Source: Camellia lanceoleosa
Lineage: Eukaryota; Streptophyta; Magnoliopsida; Ericales; Theaceae
Assembly: GCA_025200525.1 (NCBI GenBank)
Contig: CM045761.1
Span: 134,294,223-134,358,222, forward strand
Length of the DNA stretch: 64,000 nucleotides
Reading direction: 5' to 3'
Shown here: one piece after another, positions 44,284 through 55,786 of the stretch
Numbering within the stretch: the stretch's first letter is position 1
Layout of the letters: each line of letters starts with the position of its first letter
The notes under the pieces: model-generated
Seen by the model: only the letters and a program-made list of their open reading frames with translations
What the model was told of the DNA's origin: nothing
The model's database searches: none
Made by a program: the position numbers and the translations under genes

Positions 44284-45618
44284 GGTGTGTTTGGTAACAT
44301 TTACGTTTTCAGTTTATATTTACAAAAATTTTATAAACTGGTTTTTGTTTATTTTTTGTTTATTTTTAAAAAAACATAAACTACAAACGCGTTTGGTAAT
44401 TGACAAAATGTTTAAAAAAATTTAAAAATATAAAAAAGAGTAAGAAATGGCAAGTGGTGGCAAGTGGCGGCAAATGGCGGTAGAAGACGGTGGTGGAAAG
44501 TGGTGACGATAGGTGGTGGGTAGCTGGTGGTAGTGGGTGGTGGCGGATGAGTGTTGGCGGTGGGTGATGGCGGATGGGTGTTGGCGGTGGGTGGGTGAGT
44601 GACGGTGGCGGGTGGTGGTGGCGGGTGGTAGGTGGTAGTGGGTGGGTGGGTGACGGTGGCGGGTGGTTGGTGGTAGCGAGTTGGTGGCGATGTGGTGGTA
44701 ACAAGTGGGTGGCGGATAGCGGGTGGTAGTAGGTGGTGGCGAGTGGTGGTGGTGGGTGGCGCGGTGGTGGCAGTGGTATGAAGGTGGGTGGTGGATGGCG
44801 GGTGGTGATGGGTGGTGGTGGTGGCAGGGTGGTGGTGGTGGTGGGTGGATAGGTGACGGTGGCATGGTGGTGGGTAGTAGTGGGTGGTGGTGGCGGTGAT
44901 GGATGATGGTGGCGGTGGGTGGCGGGTGGTGGTGGGTGGTGGCCAGTGGGTAGTGGGTGGTGATGGTGGGTGGGTGGGTGACAGTGGCGGGTAGTAGTGA
45001 GTGGGTGGTGGTGGTGGTGGTGGTGGTGGTAGGTGGGTGGTGGATGGTGGTGGTGGGTGATGGTGGTGGTGGTGGTGGTGGTGATCGGTGGGTAACGGTG
45101 GTGGTAGGTGGCGAGTGGGTGGTGGTGGTGATAGTAGTGGTGGCGGGTGGTGGATGGTAGTGGTGAGTGGGTGGCAGGTGGCTGGTGATGGCAGGTGGTG
45201 GATGGTGGTGACAGGTGGGTGGTGAGTGGTAATGGCAAATAGGTGGTGGGTAGTCGTGGCGGGCGGTGGATGGTAGTGGCGGGTGGTAGCAAGTGCATGG
45301 CAGGTGGGTGGTGGTGGTGGTGGTGGCAGCGAGGGGTGGGTGGTGGTGGCGAGTGGGTGACAGGTGAGTAGTGGTGGCGGAAGACAATGGTGGAAAATGA
45401 TTGCGGGTGGTGACAAGTGTTGGATGGTAAAAAAAAAAAAAACTCAAAACTCAAAACGGAAACACATTTTTTGTGTTTTCATTTTTTGGTCAAATTTATA
45501 AACTGAGACCACTGATTTATAAATCAAAAATTTTACTAAACAAGTTTTTATTTGAGTTTTTAAAATTTTTGTAAATATAAACAAAAAATTGAAAAAGTAA
45601 GTGTTACCAAACAGCACC
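44284..45618. mobile_element. TIR element carrying a 1-kb GGTGG-type minisatellite
   Basis: The left end GGTGTGTTTGGTAACATTTA and the inverted right end GGTGCTGTTTGGTAACACTT are inverted repeats that extend inward to TATATTTACAAAAATTTT on both sides. TCAG flanks both ends (44280-44283, 45619-45622). From about 44448 to 45425 the interior is almost entirely G-rich triplet-like repeat (GGTGGT, GGCGGGTGGT, GGGTGGGTG). This creates very long minus-strand ORFs of Pro/Thr/His in all three frames. These are not genes. Confidence 0.6.
44448..45425 (+). repeat. G-rich (GGTGGN)n minisatellite
   Basis: About 980 bp with strong strand asymmetry: the plus strand has almost no C. Many GGGTGGGTGGGTG runs have four closely spaced G tracts, so G-quadruplex formation on the plus strand (and an unpaired C-rich partner) is plausible. 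Confidence 0.9.
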
Positions 45619-45622
45619 TCAG

Positions 45623-46004
45623 TATCTCTTATTTTTATGAATAAATTTACAGTGACAAATTTATCAGTCGAAACCTGTAAGTAAATAAGTATAATTAATA
45701 GAATTAATTGGTAAACGCCCCTTAAAAAAATTATTTTTAAAAACAAAAGTTACATGTGCTATGCACATGTAGTAAAAACCTCTAATTGCTCGAAATACCA
45801 AGGGAAAAAAGAGAATGACAGATAGACAAGATAAAGGGTTGAAATTATTTTGTAGAATCATCTGAATAAAGCAGTTAAAGTTATTTTGTAGAATTATACA
45901 AGTATCTATTAGTATTTTTATATTCAAGATCTGTTATAAGATCAAAATCAATTATTAATATTAATGGTAAACTGTCAATGTGGTAATTTTTTTTATAAAA
46001 TTAA
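45623..46004. other. Spacer between two DNA transposons
   Basis: AT-rich sequence without genes or recognisable repeats. Confidence 0.45.
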
Positions 46005-46754
46005 CTATATACCAAGGTTCTAAATATCGGCCGATACGTGCCATACCGGCCGATTTGTGCCGGAAAATGGGAGGGCTGAGTCGGATACTCACCGGTATAC
46101 CGGCGAGACTGAATTTCACGGTCAGAAGCCGATTCGACACGATCGGGTCAATCCGACATAGCGTTTATTTCTTTCCGATACATGCCGATACGGATGAAAA
46201 ACGAGCAAAGCACGGTGTCTTGTGTATGTATAAGTGTGGTTACTGAGCAAAGCAAAGCACGGTATCCTTAAGACCTGCAAAAACAATTGAGAAAAGCAAA
46301 GCAAAGCACCTAGAGGAAAAGAAAAAATAAAGCAAAAGCACCTGCAAAAGCAAAAAAAATGGACCAAAGTACCTGCAAAAATAAAGCAAAAGGACCAAAC
46401 CTCTGAAGAAAAACTCAGACTCACGGAATACATACACAGACTCACGGACAATAATACATACACAGACTCATACAAACCTCTGAAAAAAAACTCAATCGGA
46501 CCAAACCCAACCCAACTCCTCAATCAAACCCAAATCCATTTCCCAGGAGCATCGATCTTGTAAAGTGTTGCAGCCTCCAGAGAGAAGCATCGAATCGAAC
46601 CCAAATCCATCACCGATTTCAAGCTTCTTCATTCAAGGTTTGTTCTCCTCTCCTCTCACTCATCATGCTCTGTTTGTTCTCTCACCATAATATGATGCTC
46701 TGTTTTTTTTTATTTTGACTCAAGAAGTCATAAGTTTTGCTTTTTAAGTTGTGT

Positions 46755-47955
46755 TTGGTTCGGTTTGTTTATAATTTTTTTTTTCTGTGGTTATTTTTTT
46801 AAATGCACATAATTTTTTATATATATTATTGAGGTTGAATAGAACTCAGGAGCAATTTTTTACATAATTTTAAATGCACATAAGTTCAGAAGGTGAATAG
46901 AACTCACAATTTTACAATTCAGGAGCAGGTTTGTCTCCCATAATTTTATATATATATATATATTATCAGCATAGAATATAATATTTTTATATATAAAAAT
47001 ATTTTTTATATATATTTTAAATGCACATATGCTCAATATATATATTTTTTATATATATTATTTAAATAGATTTAATCTGTCAAATTTTTTATTTCAGATT
47101 TTTTTTATTATTTTAGATTTTTAATCTGTCAAATCTTTTTATTTCAGATTATTTTTTTATCAGATTATTTTTATAGAGGTTTAATCTGTCAGATTTTTTT
47201 AAAGAGGTTTAATTGTTAAGTAAAGATGTTTAATATTTTAGATTTTTTATTTTTATTTTAAATGCATTATTGTTACTAACTAAATTCGAATTACAATATT
47301 TGTTAATTGAAAACTGTTATTGTAGATAATTAAAAGTTATAATGGCGCATGGAGGTGGGGTTTGTCTATAATTTTTTTTTTCTGTGGTTATTTTTTTAAA
47401 TGCACATAATTTTTTATATATATTATTGAGGTTGAATAGAACTCAAGATCAATTTTTTACATAATTTTAAATGCACATAAGTTCAGAAGGTGAATAGAAC
47501 TCATAATTTTACAACTCAGGAGCTGGTTTGTTCTCCCATAATTGTATATATATATATATATTATCAGCATAGAATATAATTTTTTATATATAAGAATATT
47601 TTTTATATATTTTTTAAATGCACATATGCTCAATATATATATTTTATATATATATTATTTAAAGAGATTTAATCTGTCAGATTTTTTATTTCAGATTTTT
47701 TTTTATTATTTTAGATTTTTTAATCTGTCAAATCTTTTTATTTCAGATTATTTTTTTATCAGATTATTTTTATAGAGATTTAATCTGTTAGATTTTTTTA
47801 AAGAGGTTTAATTGTTAAGTAAAGATGTTTAATATTTTAGATTTTTTATTTTAATTTTAAATGCATTATTATTACTAACTAAATTCGAATTACAATATTT
47901 GTTAATTGAAAATTGTTATTGTAGATAATTAAAAGTTATAATGGCGCACGAAGGT
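46755..47955 (+). repeat. Tandem duplication of about 598 bp covering the transposase 5' leader and start codon
   Basis: A unit running from CTGTGGTTATTTTTTTAAATG through several AT-rich landmarks to AATTAAAAGTTATAATGGCG occurs twice (landmark at 46785 and 47382). Each copy ends with a start codon in the same context: ATGGCGCATGGAGGTGG at 47342 and ATGGCGCACGAAGGTGG at 47941. Only the second is followed by the coding exon. Confidence 0.9.
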
Positions 47956-50900
47956 GGTTCTAGTGGAAAACTTCCAAGTGATGATATTGGTTGAAAATTT
48001 GGAATTCCACTAGAAAATAATAGGCATAAAATTAGGTGTAAATTTTGTGGAAAAGAGCTAAATGGTGGTATAACTAGGTTGAAGCAACATTTGGCCCATA
48101 TGAAAGGTCAAGTCGCACCTTGTGCTAATGTCAGTGGTGAAGTTCGAATACTAATGATGGATCATTTGAATAATTATAAGGGCAAAAAGCTTGACAAAAG
48201 GAAGATGAATGAGGAATTGACAGAACAAATTAGAGCCAGTCAATGTGATGATGATGAAAATGATGATGAGGACTTAGAAATGGTTATGGCCCGACAAAAT
48301 AGGGCTAGTGATATTGTGGTTGCACCACCTCCTGGTTTTGCTCGGCGAAGTCATAGTGTTCGTGAGGTTAGTACAAGTAGGAAATGGATTGATACATCCT
48401 CTCCAGAAGTTCAATTATTAGACATAGATGTGGATCTTCATAGGACCAAAGGCAACAAACAATCCAAACTCTCCTCTAGATTCTTGAAAGAAGCAAAGAA
48501 AAAATTAGGAAGAGCAGTTAGCCAGTTTGTATTGTTCACTCCAGTGCCTAGTAATGTTGTTAATTCTAAATGGCTAGAACCAATGTTGGATACTGCAAGA
48601 GAGGTTGGAAAAGGAACAAAGCTACCTACTTCTTATGAAGTAAGCCTCTAACTTAAAGTTTGAAAAAACTCTATCTATGTTTAAAAATAAATAAATTATT
48701 AAGATGCTTATTAATAGTTTTTGTTTGTTATTTATTATTAAACAGGTAACTGAAGTGTATTTACCAATGGAGTATGAAGCTTTACAAAATTGGATAAAAT
48801 CTCATAAATCTAGTTGGGCTGAGAGAGGTGTTACAATTATGTGTGATGGATGGTCTGGGCCCACAAGAAAGCACATTGTTAATTTTCTTGTGTATAGCAA
48901 TCGTGGAACAATTTTTCAAAAGTCTGTGGATGTAACTGATGTACCTAGTAGAACAGATGATTATTACTTGGGCCTCATGGACAAGGTAGTGGATGAAATT
49001 GGAAAAGAATATGTTGTGCAAATCGTAACTGATAACGAAGCTACGATAAAGGCTGCTGGTTACAAACTCATGCAAAAAAGGGAGAATCTATATTGGACAG
49101 GATGTGCAGCTCATTGTATTGATCTTATGTTAGAGGATATTGGGAAGAAAAAAAAGTGTAGCAAAGGTGTTGGATTGTGCAAAAGTAATCACACGATTTA
49201 TTTACAACTCCAATTGGGTCGTTGATTTCATGAAGAGATTCACAAGAGATAGAGAGTTGTTACGTCCTGTCATCACACGCTTTGCCACCAATTTCATTAC
49301 TTTGGAAAGCATTGTTAAACATAAGACTGCTTTACAAGATATGTTTCATTCTCAAGAGTGGAAGCACAGCAAATGGTCCAAAAAGGATGATGCAAAAGAA
49401 GCGAAAAAAATTATACAAAGTAAAGATTTTTGGACCAAGGTGGCAGATGTATTAAAAGTTCAAGAACCACTTCTAAAGGTGCTTAGACTTGTAGATGGGG
49501 ATGAAAAGCCCACAATGGGTTTTATATATGAAGCCATGGATAGAGCAAAGTTGGCCATCAAACAAAATTGTCGCTATTATGTAGATTATTGGAAGATTAT
49601 TGATAATCGATGGGCTTTCCAACTACACACGGACTTGCATGCTGCTGGTAAGTAATTTTTAATTTATTTAAATTATAAATTATGTGTTCCTTGTCTCACT
49701 TTTATTATTATTTTATATTTGAATGTAGGTTATTTTTTAAATCCCATATTCCAGTATGGGGAGCACCTTTCTAATCATCGAGAAGTGATGAGTGGAGTTA
49801 GAAATGTGATTTCGAGACTTCTACCAGATTTAAACGAGCAAATATAGGCGATAAACCAAGTTAGTCATTATTTAATATTAGTTAAATTGATAACTTATTA
49901 TTTGACTTGTGAATTGTGTTTGTAAAACTACTTATTGCGTTTTGTTCATTGCAGATCTCTTTATTTTGTAATAAAGAAGATTCTTTTGGTACTATGTTAG
50001 CACAAAGAGCAGTGAAAGCAACAAATCCTGGTAATTATTATATACTCAATGAACTATTAACTATTTTAATTATATATTATTGTTACATTGTCAACACTTC
50101 TATATCAAATTATAACATAATCACTAATATTTGATTGATTTGTATATAGCTGAATGGTGGATCCATTATGGTACATTGGCTACGGCACTCCAAAAAGTGG
50201 CTGTGAGAGTATTGAGCCAAACCACGTCTTCTTCTAATTGTGAGCGCAATTGGAGTACATTTAGCCTGATACATACAAAGACAAGGAATCGGTTGAAGTA
50301 TAAAAAATTAAATAAACTTGTTTATGTGTATTACAATATGAGGCTAAAGATCAGACATGCAACACGAAAAAGCCAAGACAATAGAGAGGAATCTTTTAAC
50401 CCCATCAATCTTGACTACATATTTGAAGAAGATGATCTATTAACTCCATGGCTTCAAGAGAGAGAACATGCAGTCTTGGATGATGAAGATAACTCAGGTT
50501 GGTTAATTGTTGATGATGATGATGATGAGGGAGATCATGCAACTAGTAGCCAAGTACCTCAACACCATCAAAGAGCAAGGTCTACTGGAAGTGGCTCTAG
50601 TGAGGGTCGCGGTTTGAGTCCACCTAGTGGTAGTGGAGATGATAGTGATGGCAGTCGTCCTCCAACAAGTGGTGGTAGTGGTGGACAATGGGAGTCTGCA
50701 AGTTCTGCACATGGTTGTAGACGCAGTACTCATCATATTGATCATGATTGGAACAGGTATTCTACTCCTGATGTAGAAGCATCAATTGGGCGTTCATGAC
50801 ATATTGATGATATTTATGGTCATCGTGACCTTAGAAATCAATTTGGACATCTCGGAGTTAGACAAGAAGATGGAAGGGGAACTCAACATTGGCGACCAAT

Positions 50901-51234
50901 ATGTCAAGTACCATATCCTTATTACCCTCCTCCAAGTCAACCACCACCACACATCTATCAACCACCGTATATGGAAAATTGGAACTACTCTCAACAACCT
51001 CATCAATATCCATATATAGAGGGTTTCAATTATGGTACAGGGGGGCTTGCAATGACACAACAACAATCAAGTAGCAGTGGCAGCAACAACACTACTTATG
51101 ATCAATGCACTTTCAATAACTACTACCACGAATATCAATATGGAGAAATAGGCCATCCAAGTCATAGTGATGATCAAAGTGATGTGAGATATGGAGATTC
51201 TTCTGTACCACCACATAATTCTTTTTATTACTAA
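47941..51234 (+). pseudogene. hAT transposase (BED zinc finger, hAT dimerisation domain), broken
   Basis: The transposase would bind the element ends and catalyse cut-and-paste. Exons by GT..AG and reading: 47941-48639, 48746-49647, 49729-49859, 49955-50030, 50150-51234. Exon 1 has a BED finger (CKFCGKELNGG, QHLAH). Exon 2 has the first catalytic Asp in IMCDGWSGPT, the second in VTDNEATIKAAG and a CAAHCIDLML motif. Exon 5 has AEWWIHYG and CERNWSTFSLIHTKTRNRL, the C-terminal hAT signature with the catalytic Glu. A Gly/Ser/Gln/Tyr-rich tail follows. Lesions: TGA at 47992-47994, a one-base shift in the A-run at about 49143-49155, TAG at 49845-49847 and TGA at 50797-50799. Confidence 0.9.
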
Positions 51235-51701
51235 GTTTTAGAGTTGTTGATTTGTAGTAGATTGTTTGTATGCGATTATGACTGAAACGAATGATTTAAT
51301 TTCATGTCCCTCTTTGTCTTATTAATTTGTTGTGCATGTGGAAGTATTTCATTGTTGAAAATAAGTATAAAAATATTTCCACATCAATTTTATATTAAAA
51401 GTTTAACTTATATGCCAAATAAAAGGTTGAGACTAAAATAAATACATATCATTTAGTTGAAAATGAGTCAAGAAAGTGCCTCTACATATCAAAATTTTGA
51501 TTAAAATGTGATAAATTAAGGCTAAAAGAGTAAAAAAAAATGCATAAAATTGAGTTTTAGATGGATTGCTAATGATTTTTGAAATTTCACAGCCGCGACG
51601 CCCGATACCCGATACATACCGGTCGATACTACCGATACCGATACTCCGCGATCGATATCGTTACGTTACCCGATACCGCGATTTAGAACTATGCTATATA
51701 C

Positions 51702-52084
51702 TGAATCACTAGGGATATAAAATGGCTGGAGAGAAGATCAATCCAGTAGGATCTAGATCCTTCCAAAAAGACCGCACCCAGGGATAGTGGTTTACAATAA
51801 TGATTGAATTGCTCGGATTACGCGCCAATCTTGTGGAATGACGGTAACCGTTACGGTTTCACAGACAATCAACATCATAATCATCATCAAACTTCCAAAT
51901 CTTCACCTCCGATCTTGAAGAATCAGAGCTTCAATTTCCTAATTTTCGAACTCAAACTCCCAACGCTAATCACCAATCACAACCTCTCACACTTTTACTC
52001 TTTCCACAAGATCAACCTCTTCTTCGCCCACTGGCTTCGTTGCAATCAAATCCTAAGCGTCCAATTCAAACCCTAGTTTCTGCA
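51702..52084 (+). promoter_or_regulatory. Presumed 5' leader/promoter of the signal peptidase-like exon
   Basis: GC content and codon-like texture rise here (CACCTCCGATCTTGAAGAA and ACTCCCAACGCTAATCACC). A Ser/Pro/Asn-rich frame runs at 51804-52076 but in a different frame from the exon. It could be a transit-peptide-coding part shifted by an indel, or plain 5' UTR. No TATA box is obvious. Confidence 0.3.
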
Positions 52085-52315
52085 ATGAGCTTCTTGAGGC
52101 TCTCTATGTTGTATCGGTTTTTGTTGGTGACTTACCATTCACTCCAATGGATGCATTGTCAGAGTTGGGCGTTTCTTCGCTGTCCTAGTCTTGACAGCTT
52201 TATTCACCTTCTCATCATTGTGCTTTTATGGTCTATTTTTTCTAAAATTCAATACATTACATCTTCGTCCATGTACGCAACTCTTCATGTTGGTGATAGG
52301 ATCATCGTTGAAAGG
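52085..52315 (+). CDS. First exon of an organellar type I signal peptidase-like gene (partial)
   Basis: The frame encodes a hydrophobic helix (DSFIHLLIIVLLWSIFSK) followed by ITSSSMYATLHVGDRIIVER. This matches the active-site box of thylakoid/chloroplast processing peptidases and LepB-type signal peptidases: the Ser just before Met is the catalytic residue, then Pro (here Ala)-Thr-Leu and VGDR. A GT donor (GTATATC) follows at 52316, the place where an intron is expected just after VGDRI-E(K/R). The start is placed at the Met read from 52085; an upstream in-frame Met at 52040 is also possible. The enzyme would remove targeting peptides in the chloroplast or thylakoid. Exons with the catalytic Lys are not in the window: the copia element sits in the intron position. 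The upstream hAT ends about 390 bp before the start. The Pro-to-Ala change and short N-terminus may mean a pseudogene. Confidence 0.6.
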
Positions 52316-52377
52316 GTATATCAAATTTTGGATTTTTTTTCTTACTTGTTGATTAACATATATATGTATACGTATAT

Positions 52378-52408
<31 letters not shown>

Positions 52409-52496
52409 GGCGCGCCCGTATGTGCTTATGTTTGGAATTACAAGTAAATTGTAACCCTTGAATCAGTTGTCTTAATTGGATTTATTTAGGGTTTAG

Positions 52497-52905
52497 TGTT
52501 AGAAATTGGGTGCCCATGTGGCATGACTCATGACCCTTTTGAACCTTATCCATGTAAGTTTGAATTTGAATCCAAAACCTATTTAGATAACCCACTCATG
52601 ATATCTATATCTATCATATCAACTGATATGGATAGATGATATACTTAGCCTATATATCTGATACGATATATGAGATATGTGATAAATCAAATAACGAATG
52701 TTTTTTCCCCATACTAACTTTCTTCCATTAAAATAACGATCGAGCTTTTTACACTGTGACCTATGTGGGTAATACTCATATTGTGGTATCACTCCACTGC
52801 TGGGTGTTCGTTGTTCGCATTTTTAAAGCACGTGATTTACCTACAAGATTTTTCGCTTCAGGTTCTATCACCTAAGGTATGATCTTAATAATTTTACCCG
52901 CTACA
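52497..52905 (+). repeat. 5' LTR of the copia element
   Basis: Begins TGTTAGAAATTGGG and ends ACCCGCTACA. It aligns with 62939-63018 plus 63742-64000. It contains the dense ATATC/GATAT-rich stretch near 52595-52680. Confidence 0.88.
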
Positions 52906-52906
52906 T

Positions 52907-52918
52907 TGGTATTAGAGT
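52907..52918 (+). other. Primer binding site of the copia element
   Basis: TGGTATTAGAGT begins two bases after the LTR end and differs from the initiator-Met type site (TGGTATCAGAGC) at two positions, in keeping with the age of the element. Confidence 0.7.
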
Positions 52919-53589
52919 CGTGATGGGTATTTTCGTGCTTATTTTTATGCATTAAAATAGGCATATAATTTTATATAAATATATACACGATATATGCATA
53001 AAAATTAATAATTTTTCGAACTATCTCCGATTGACCTGAAATTTATATATATTGTAGTATATTTAATATAGAACATATCTGCAAAGTTTCACGAAAATCC
53101 AATGGTTAGATTTCAAGAAAAATGGAGACCTATTTTATATTTTCGAAACTTTACATGTATGATGGCTTTATATGCTTTAATTTCAGTCTGCAAATCTTAT
53201 ATATTTAGAATCCTTATTTCAAAACCTTCAAAACCATATATTATTTTTTAGATTTGGATTTACGATTGATGAGATACATCAAACCCTAATTTAGGTTCGT
53301 TTTATTTTTTGGTGGTTTAAAGAAGAAGATGAAGTGCAGAGTTTCTACACTTCCACTCTTATTTGGGAGAGAGTGTAATACACCTTATTATTTGGGTTTG
53401 TTAAATGTAATTTTTGATACCATCATTGATTTTATTTTGAAAAATGGAGTTCGACAGTACCAAAATCGGAGTAGAAAATACCTTGGAAGGCGGTACGTGA
53501 GCTGCACGCGCCATCTGACGATATCAGCACCACCACGAGCGTGCTACGCGTCATCACGCACCTCCACACATCATCATGCGCCATCATGC
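52919..53589 (+). other. Copia leader region, decayed
   Basis: Non-coding or unreadable. A run of CATCATGCGCCA-like short repeats lies at about 53560-53592. The 141-codon ORF at 53329-53754 crosses the boundary of an inserted LTR and is not a gene. Confidence 0.4.
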
Positions 53590-53707
53590 GCCACCGACCC
53601 CGATGAGAATGGTTTTTCCCCGAAAAATATTCCCGTGGGGACGGGGATGGTATTCAAAATTAAAACCCCGATTAGTTTCGGGCCGGGGGCGGTGATCAGT
53701 GTTCAAG

Positions 53708-55786
53708 CCCCGTGTAACGCCCTCAAAATAACAACATTAAACCCATTAATATAAACTTGCATTTATATAAAACAGTTCCACTTTCTTCTATTTATCAGAG
53801 TTTCATTACAAAAGGTATTACATGTTAACAACAAAAGCAAATGCCCTAAAGGCTTACAGCTTTCCAAGTTAACACTTGGTTACAAAAAAGTGCTAACTCA
53901 TTACACATTAAGCCCTTGGCTTGAATATACATGTAATACATCAAAATGAACAAAACAACAAAGGCTTCTCCGCCTCTAGACTCCCAAGCTATGACCTTGG
54001 AGGTAGCATGCTACCTGCACCTGAAAATGATATTCCCATATAGGGTGAGCCACAGCCCAGTAGAAATACACTAAACCATTCATGAACAATGACAAAAAGA
54101 TTAGCAATTGATAGATGGCCAACACTCATACATCCACATAAATTACATTTTTATGTCATACGATTTATGATTCCCAATCCCTTTTCATTTTCCCTTTTTC
54201 AATAGATAGGCCTAAAAAGCTCTATTACCATCCCAACAGACATGTATAAGAACTGTGCCCCATATTCACAGATAAGCATAAAAGCTTTATCCACATTTTC
54301 AACGGATAAGTATAAAAACTATATCCCACAATCACAGATAAGCATATAAGCTCTATCCACATTCCAACAAGATATGCATATTAGCCCTATCTTCACTTCC
54401 CAAAGATAAGCATATGAGCTCTATCTTCACTTTTCTAGACAAGCATATGAGCTCTATCTACGGAGTTCATCCCCTATCTCCTCCCAACACTATCCGGTTT
54501 AGAGGTACATCCCTCATCTTCCCCTAAACCGCGGAGTACATCCCCTATCTCCTCCTCTACACATAATGCATACAAACACATTGGTTCTATATACAATCAT
54601 TCAATACATACAGTTAATGTATTCCATCAATCGTCAATTCCATGACACATTCCGTAGATTAGTTTTTGTTAGCCTAATCATCATGCATTGTCTACAACAA
54701 TCACGACTATCCTCCATCGATAGCCCAAAGCAGTTATTTCTAAGCAGAAAATAAATACACAAATGGATATATATAATTAACATTTCAATTTGGTGAGTAA
54801 TAAATAATTCAACTACACCCTTTAATTCCATACATTCTCAATCTCAACATTTCCACTTCAATTCCTCATTTCCCACAATCAATTATCCCAATCAACTATT
54901 CCATGTAATTAGGACATTTTCCATAATTAACATAACAACCCTTAAGGTCTCAATTCCTCCAACGATTTAACATTTAACCCATGTTTCTATACTAAACATG
55001 CTTCTAGGTTCGTTATGAATGAAAACCCAACTTTTGTAAAATTACACAAAAGCCCCAAACTCTTTCAAAATTACACAACAATCCCAACATCTCAAAATAC
55101 TAAAATTTAAAGACAAAATCCATAGAAAGGAGTAGAATATCCCTACCTCAAAGTTTGGGCTCCAATGGATGAGGTGACAAAACTCAAAGTGCTCCAAATC
55201 CCGAAATTTTCATATTAAAATAAGCCCCTCGACGATCAACACAACTTTTGTAAAGGCCCAAGGCGAGCAAACAACTCCTATTAGATCAAATCTAAGAGAG
55301 AAGGGCCGGTTTTAGAGAGAGAGGCTCTCAAATTTGTGTTTTGGGAAAGTAAGAGAGAGAAAGAACAAGAAAAAGTGATTTTAAAAGTCAAAACTCGGAT
55401 CTTTAAAGCCCGCTCGGCTGAAGCACTTCACAGACTCGCCGAAGCGCTCAAACTACCGCTCGAGCGGCGGATGCACACTCTCAGCATCTCGACAGACTAG
55501 GTCCTCGCCGAAGCCAATCCCCGCCGGCGCCAAAACCCGCCGGCGTACATAAGCAACAGATCCCCGCCGGCGTTAAACTCCCCGCTCAAGCGGACGGGTC
55601 AAAATCTGGGCAACTAGTTTTGGTTTCTAAACCCAACCAACTTGTAACAAACCTGCCCAACACATCCTATAACTCATATACAAAGTAAGAAAGGATGTAA
55701 ACATGATAATCATTAACTATTAACATCCACGGACACATGTCCAGATCACTGTACAACAAGGTTAAATCCAGAATCGCTATACCCCG
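53708..55786 (-). mobile_element. Solo gypsy LTR (2069 bp) with perfect 5-bp TSD
   Basis: CCCCG is duplicated at 53708-53712 and 55782-55786. The unit 53713-55781 begins TGTAACGCCCTCAAAATAA and ends TCGCTATA, and is recognisably the same family as the chromovirus LTRs (shared blocks such as ATAGGGTGAGCCACAGCCCA and CAACACATCCTATAACTCA) but more diverged. There is no internal region. Its U3 contains GCTCGAGCGG and related CGCTCAAGCGG motifs. Confidence 0.93.
54195..54470 (-). repeat. Tandem array of about 45-bp units unique to this LTR copy
   Basis: Six imperfect units contain AGATAAGCATAT(A/G)AGCTCTATC followed by C/TCAC(A/T)TTCC. The corresponding position in the LTRs at 8872 and 16567 has no such array, so it expanded in this lineage. 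Confidence 0.75.

Larger units (their letters stand above)
46005..51701 (+). mobile_element. hAT DNA transposon, 5.7 kb, with perfect 8-bp TSD
   Basis: CTATATAC is duplicated exactly at 46005-46012 and 51694-51701. The element 46013-51693 starts CAAGGTTCTAAATATCGG and its inverted right end reads CATAGTTCTAAATCGCGG. Both subterminal regions are dense in CCGATAC/GCCGATA motifs, the transposase-binding type of repeat seen in hAT elements. It encodes a multi-exon hAT transposase on the plus strand. The end pattern CA[A/T]GGTT resembles the 895-bp element at 40501-41395, so the two may be related, but their subterminal motifs differ. Confidence 0.93.

Noticed and set aside
44381..45454. Three very long overlapping minus-strand ORFs (334-357 codons) rich in Pro, Thr and His
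   Set aside because: All three frames are open because the DNA is a GGTGG-type simple repeat; no start context, domain or codon bias supports a gene.
53329..53754. 141-codon plus-strand ORF
   Set aside because: It runs across the boundary between copia leader, G-rich hAT remnant and inserted solo LTR (53713), so it cannot be an ancestral gene.
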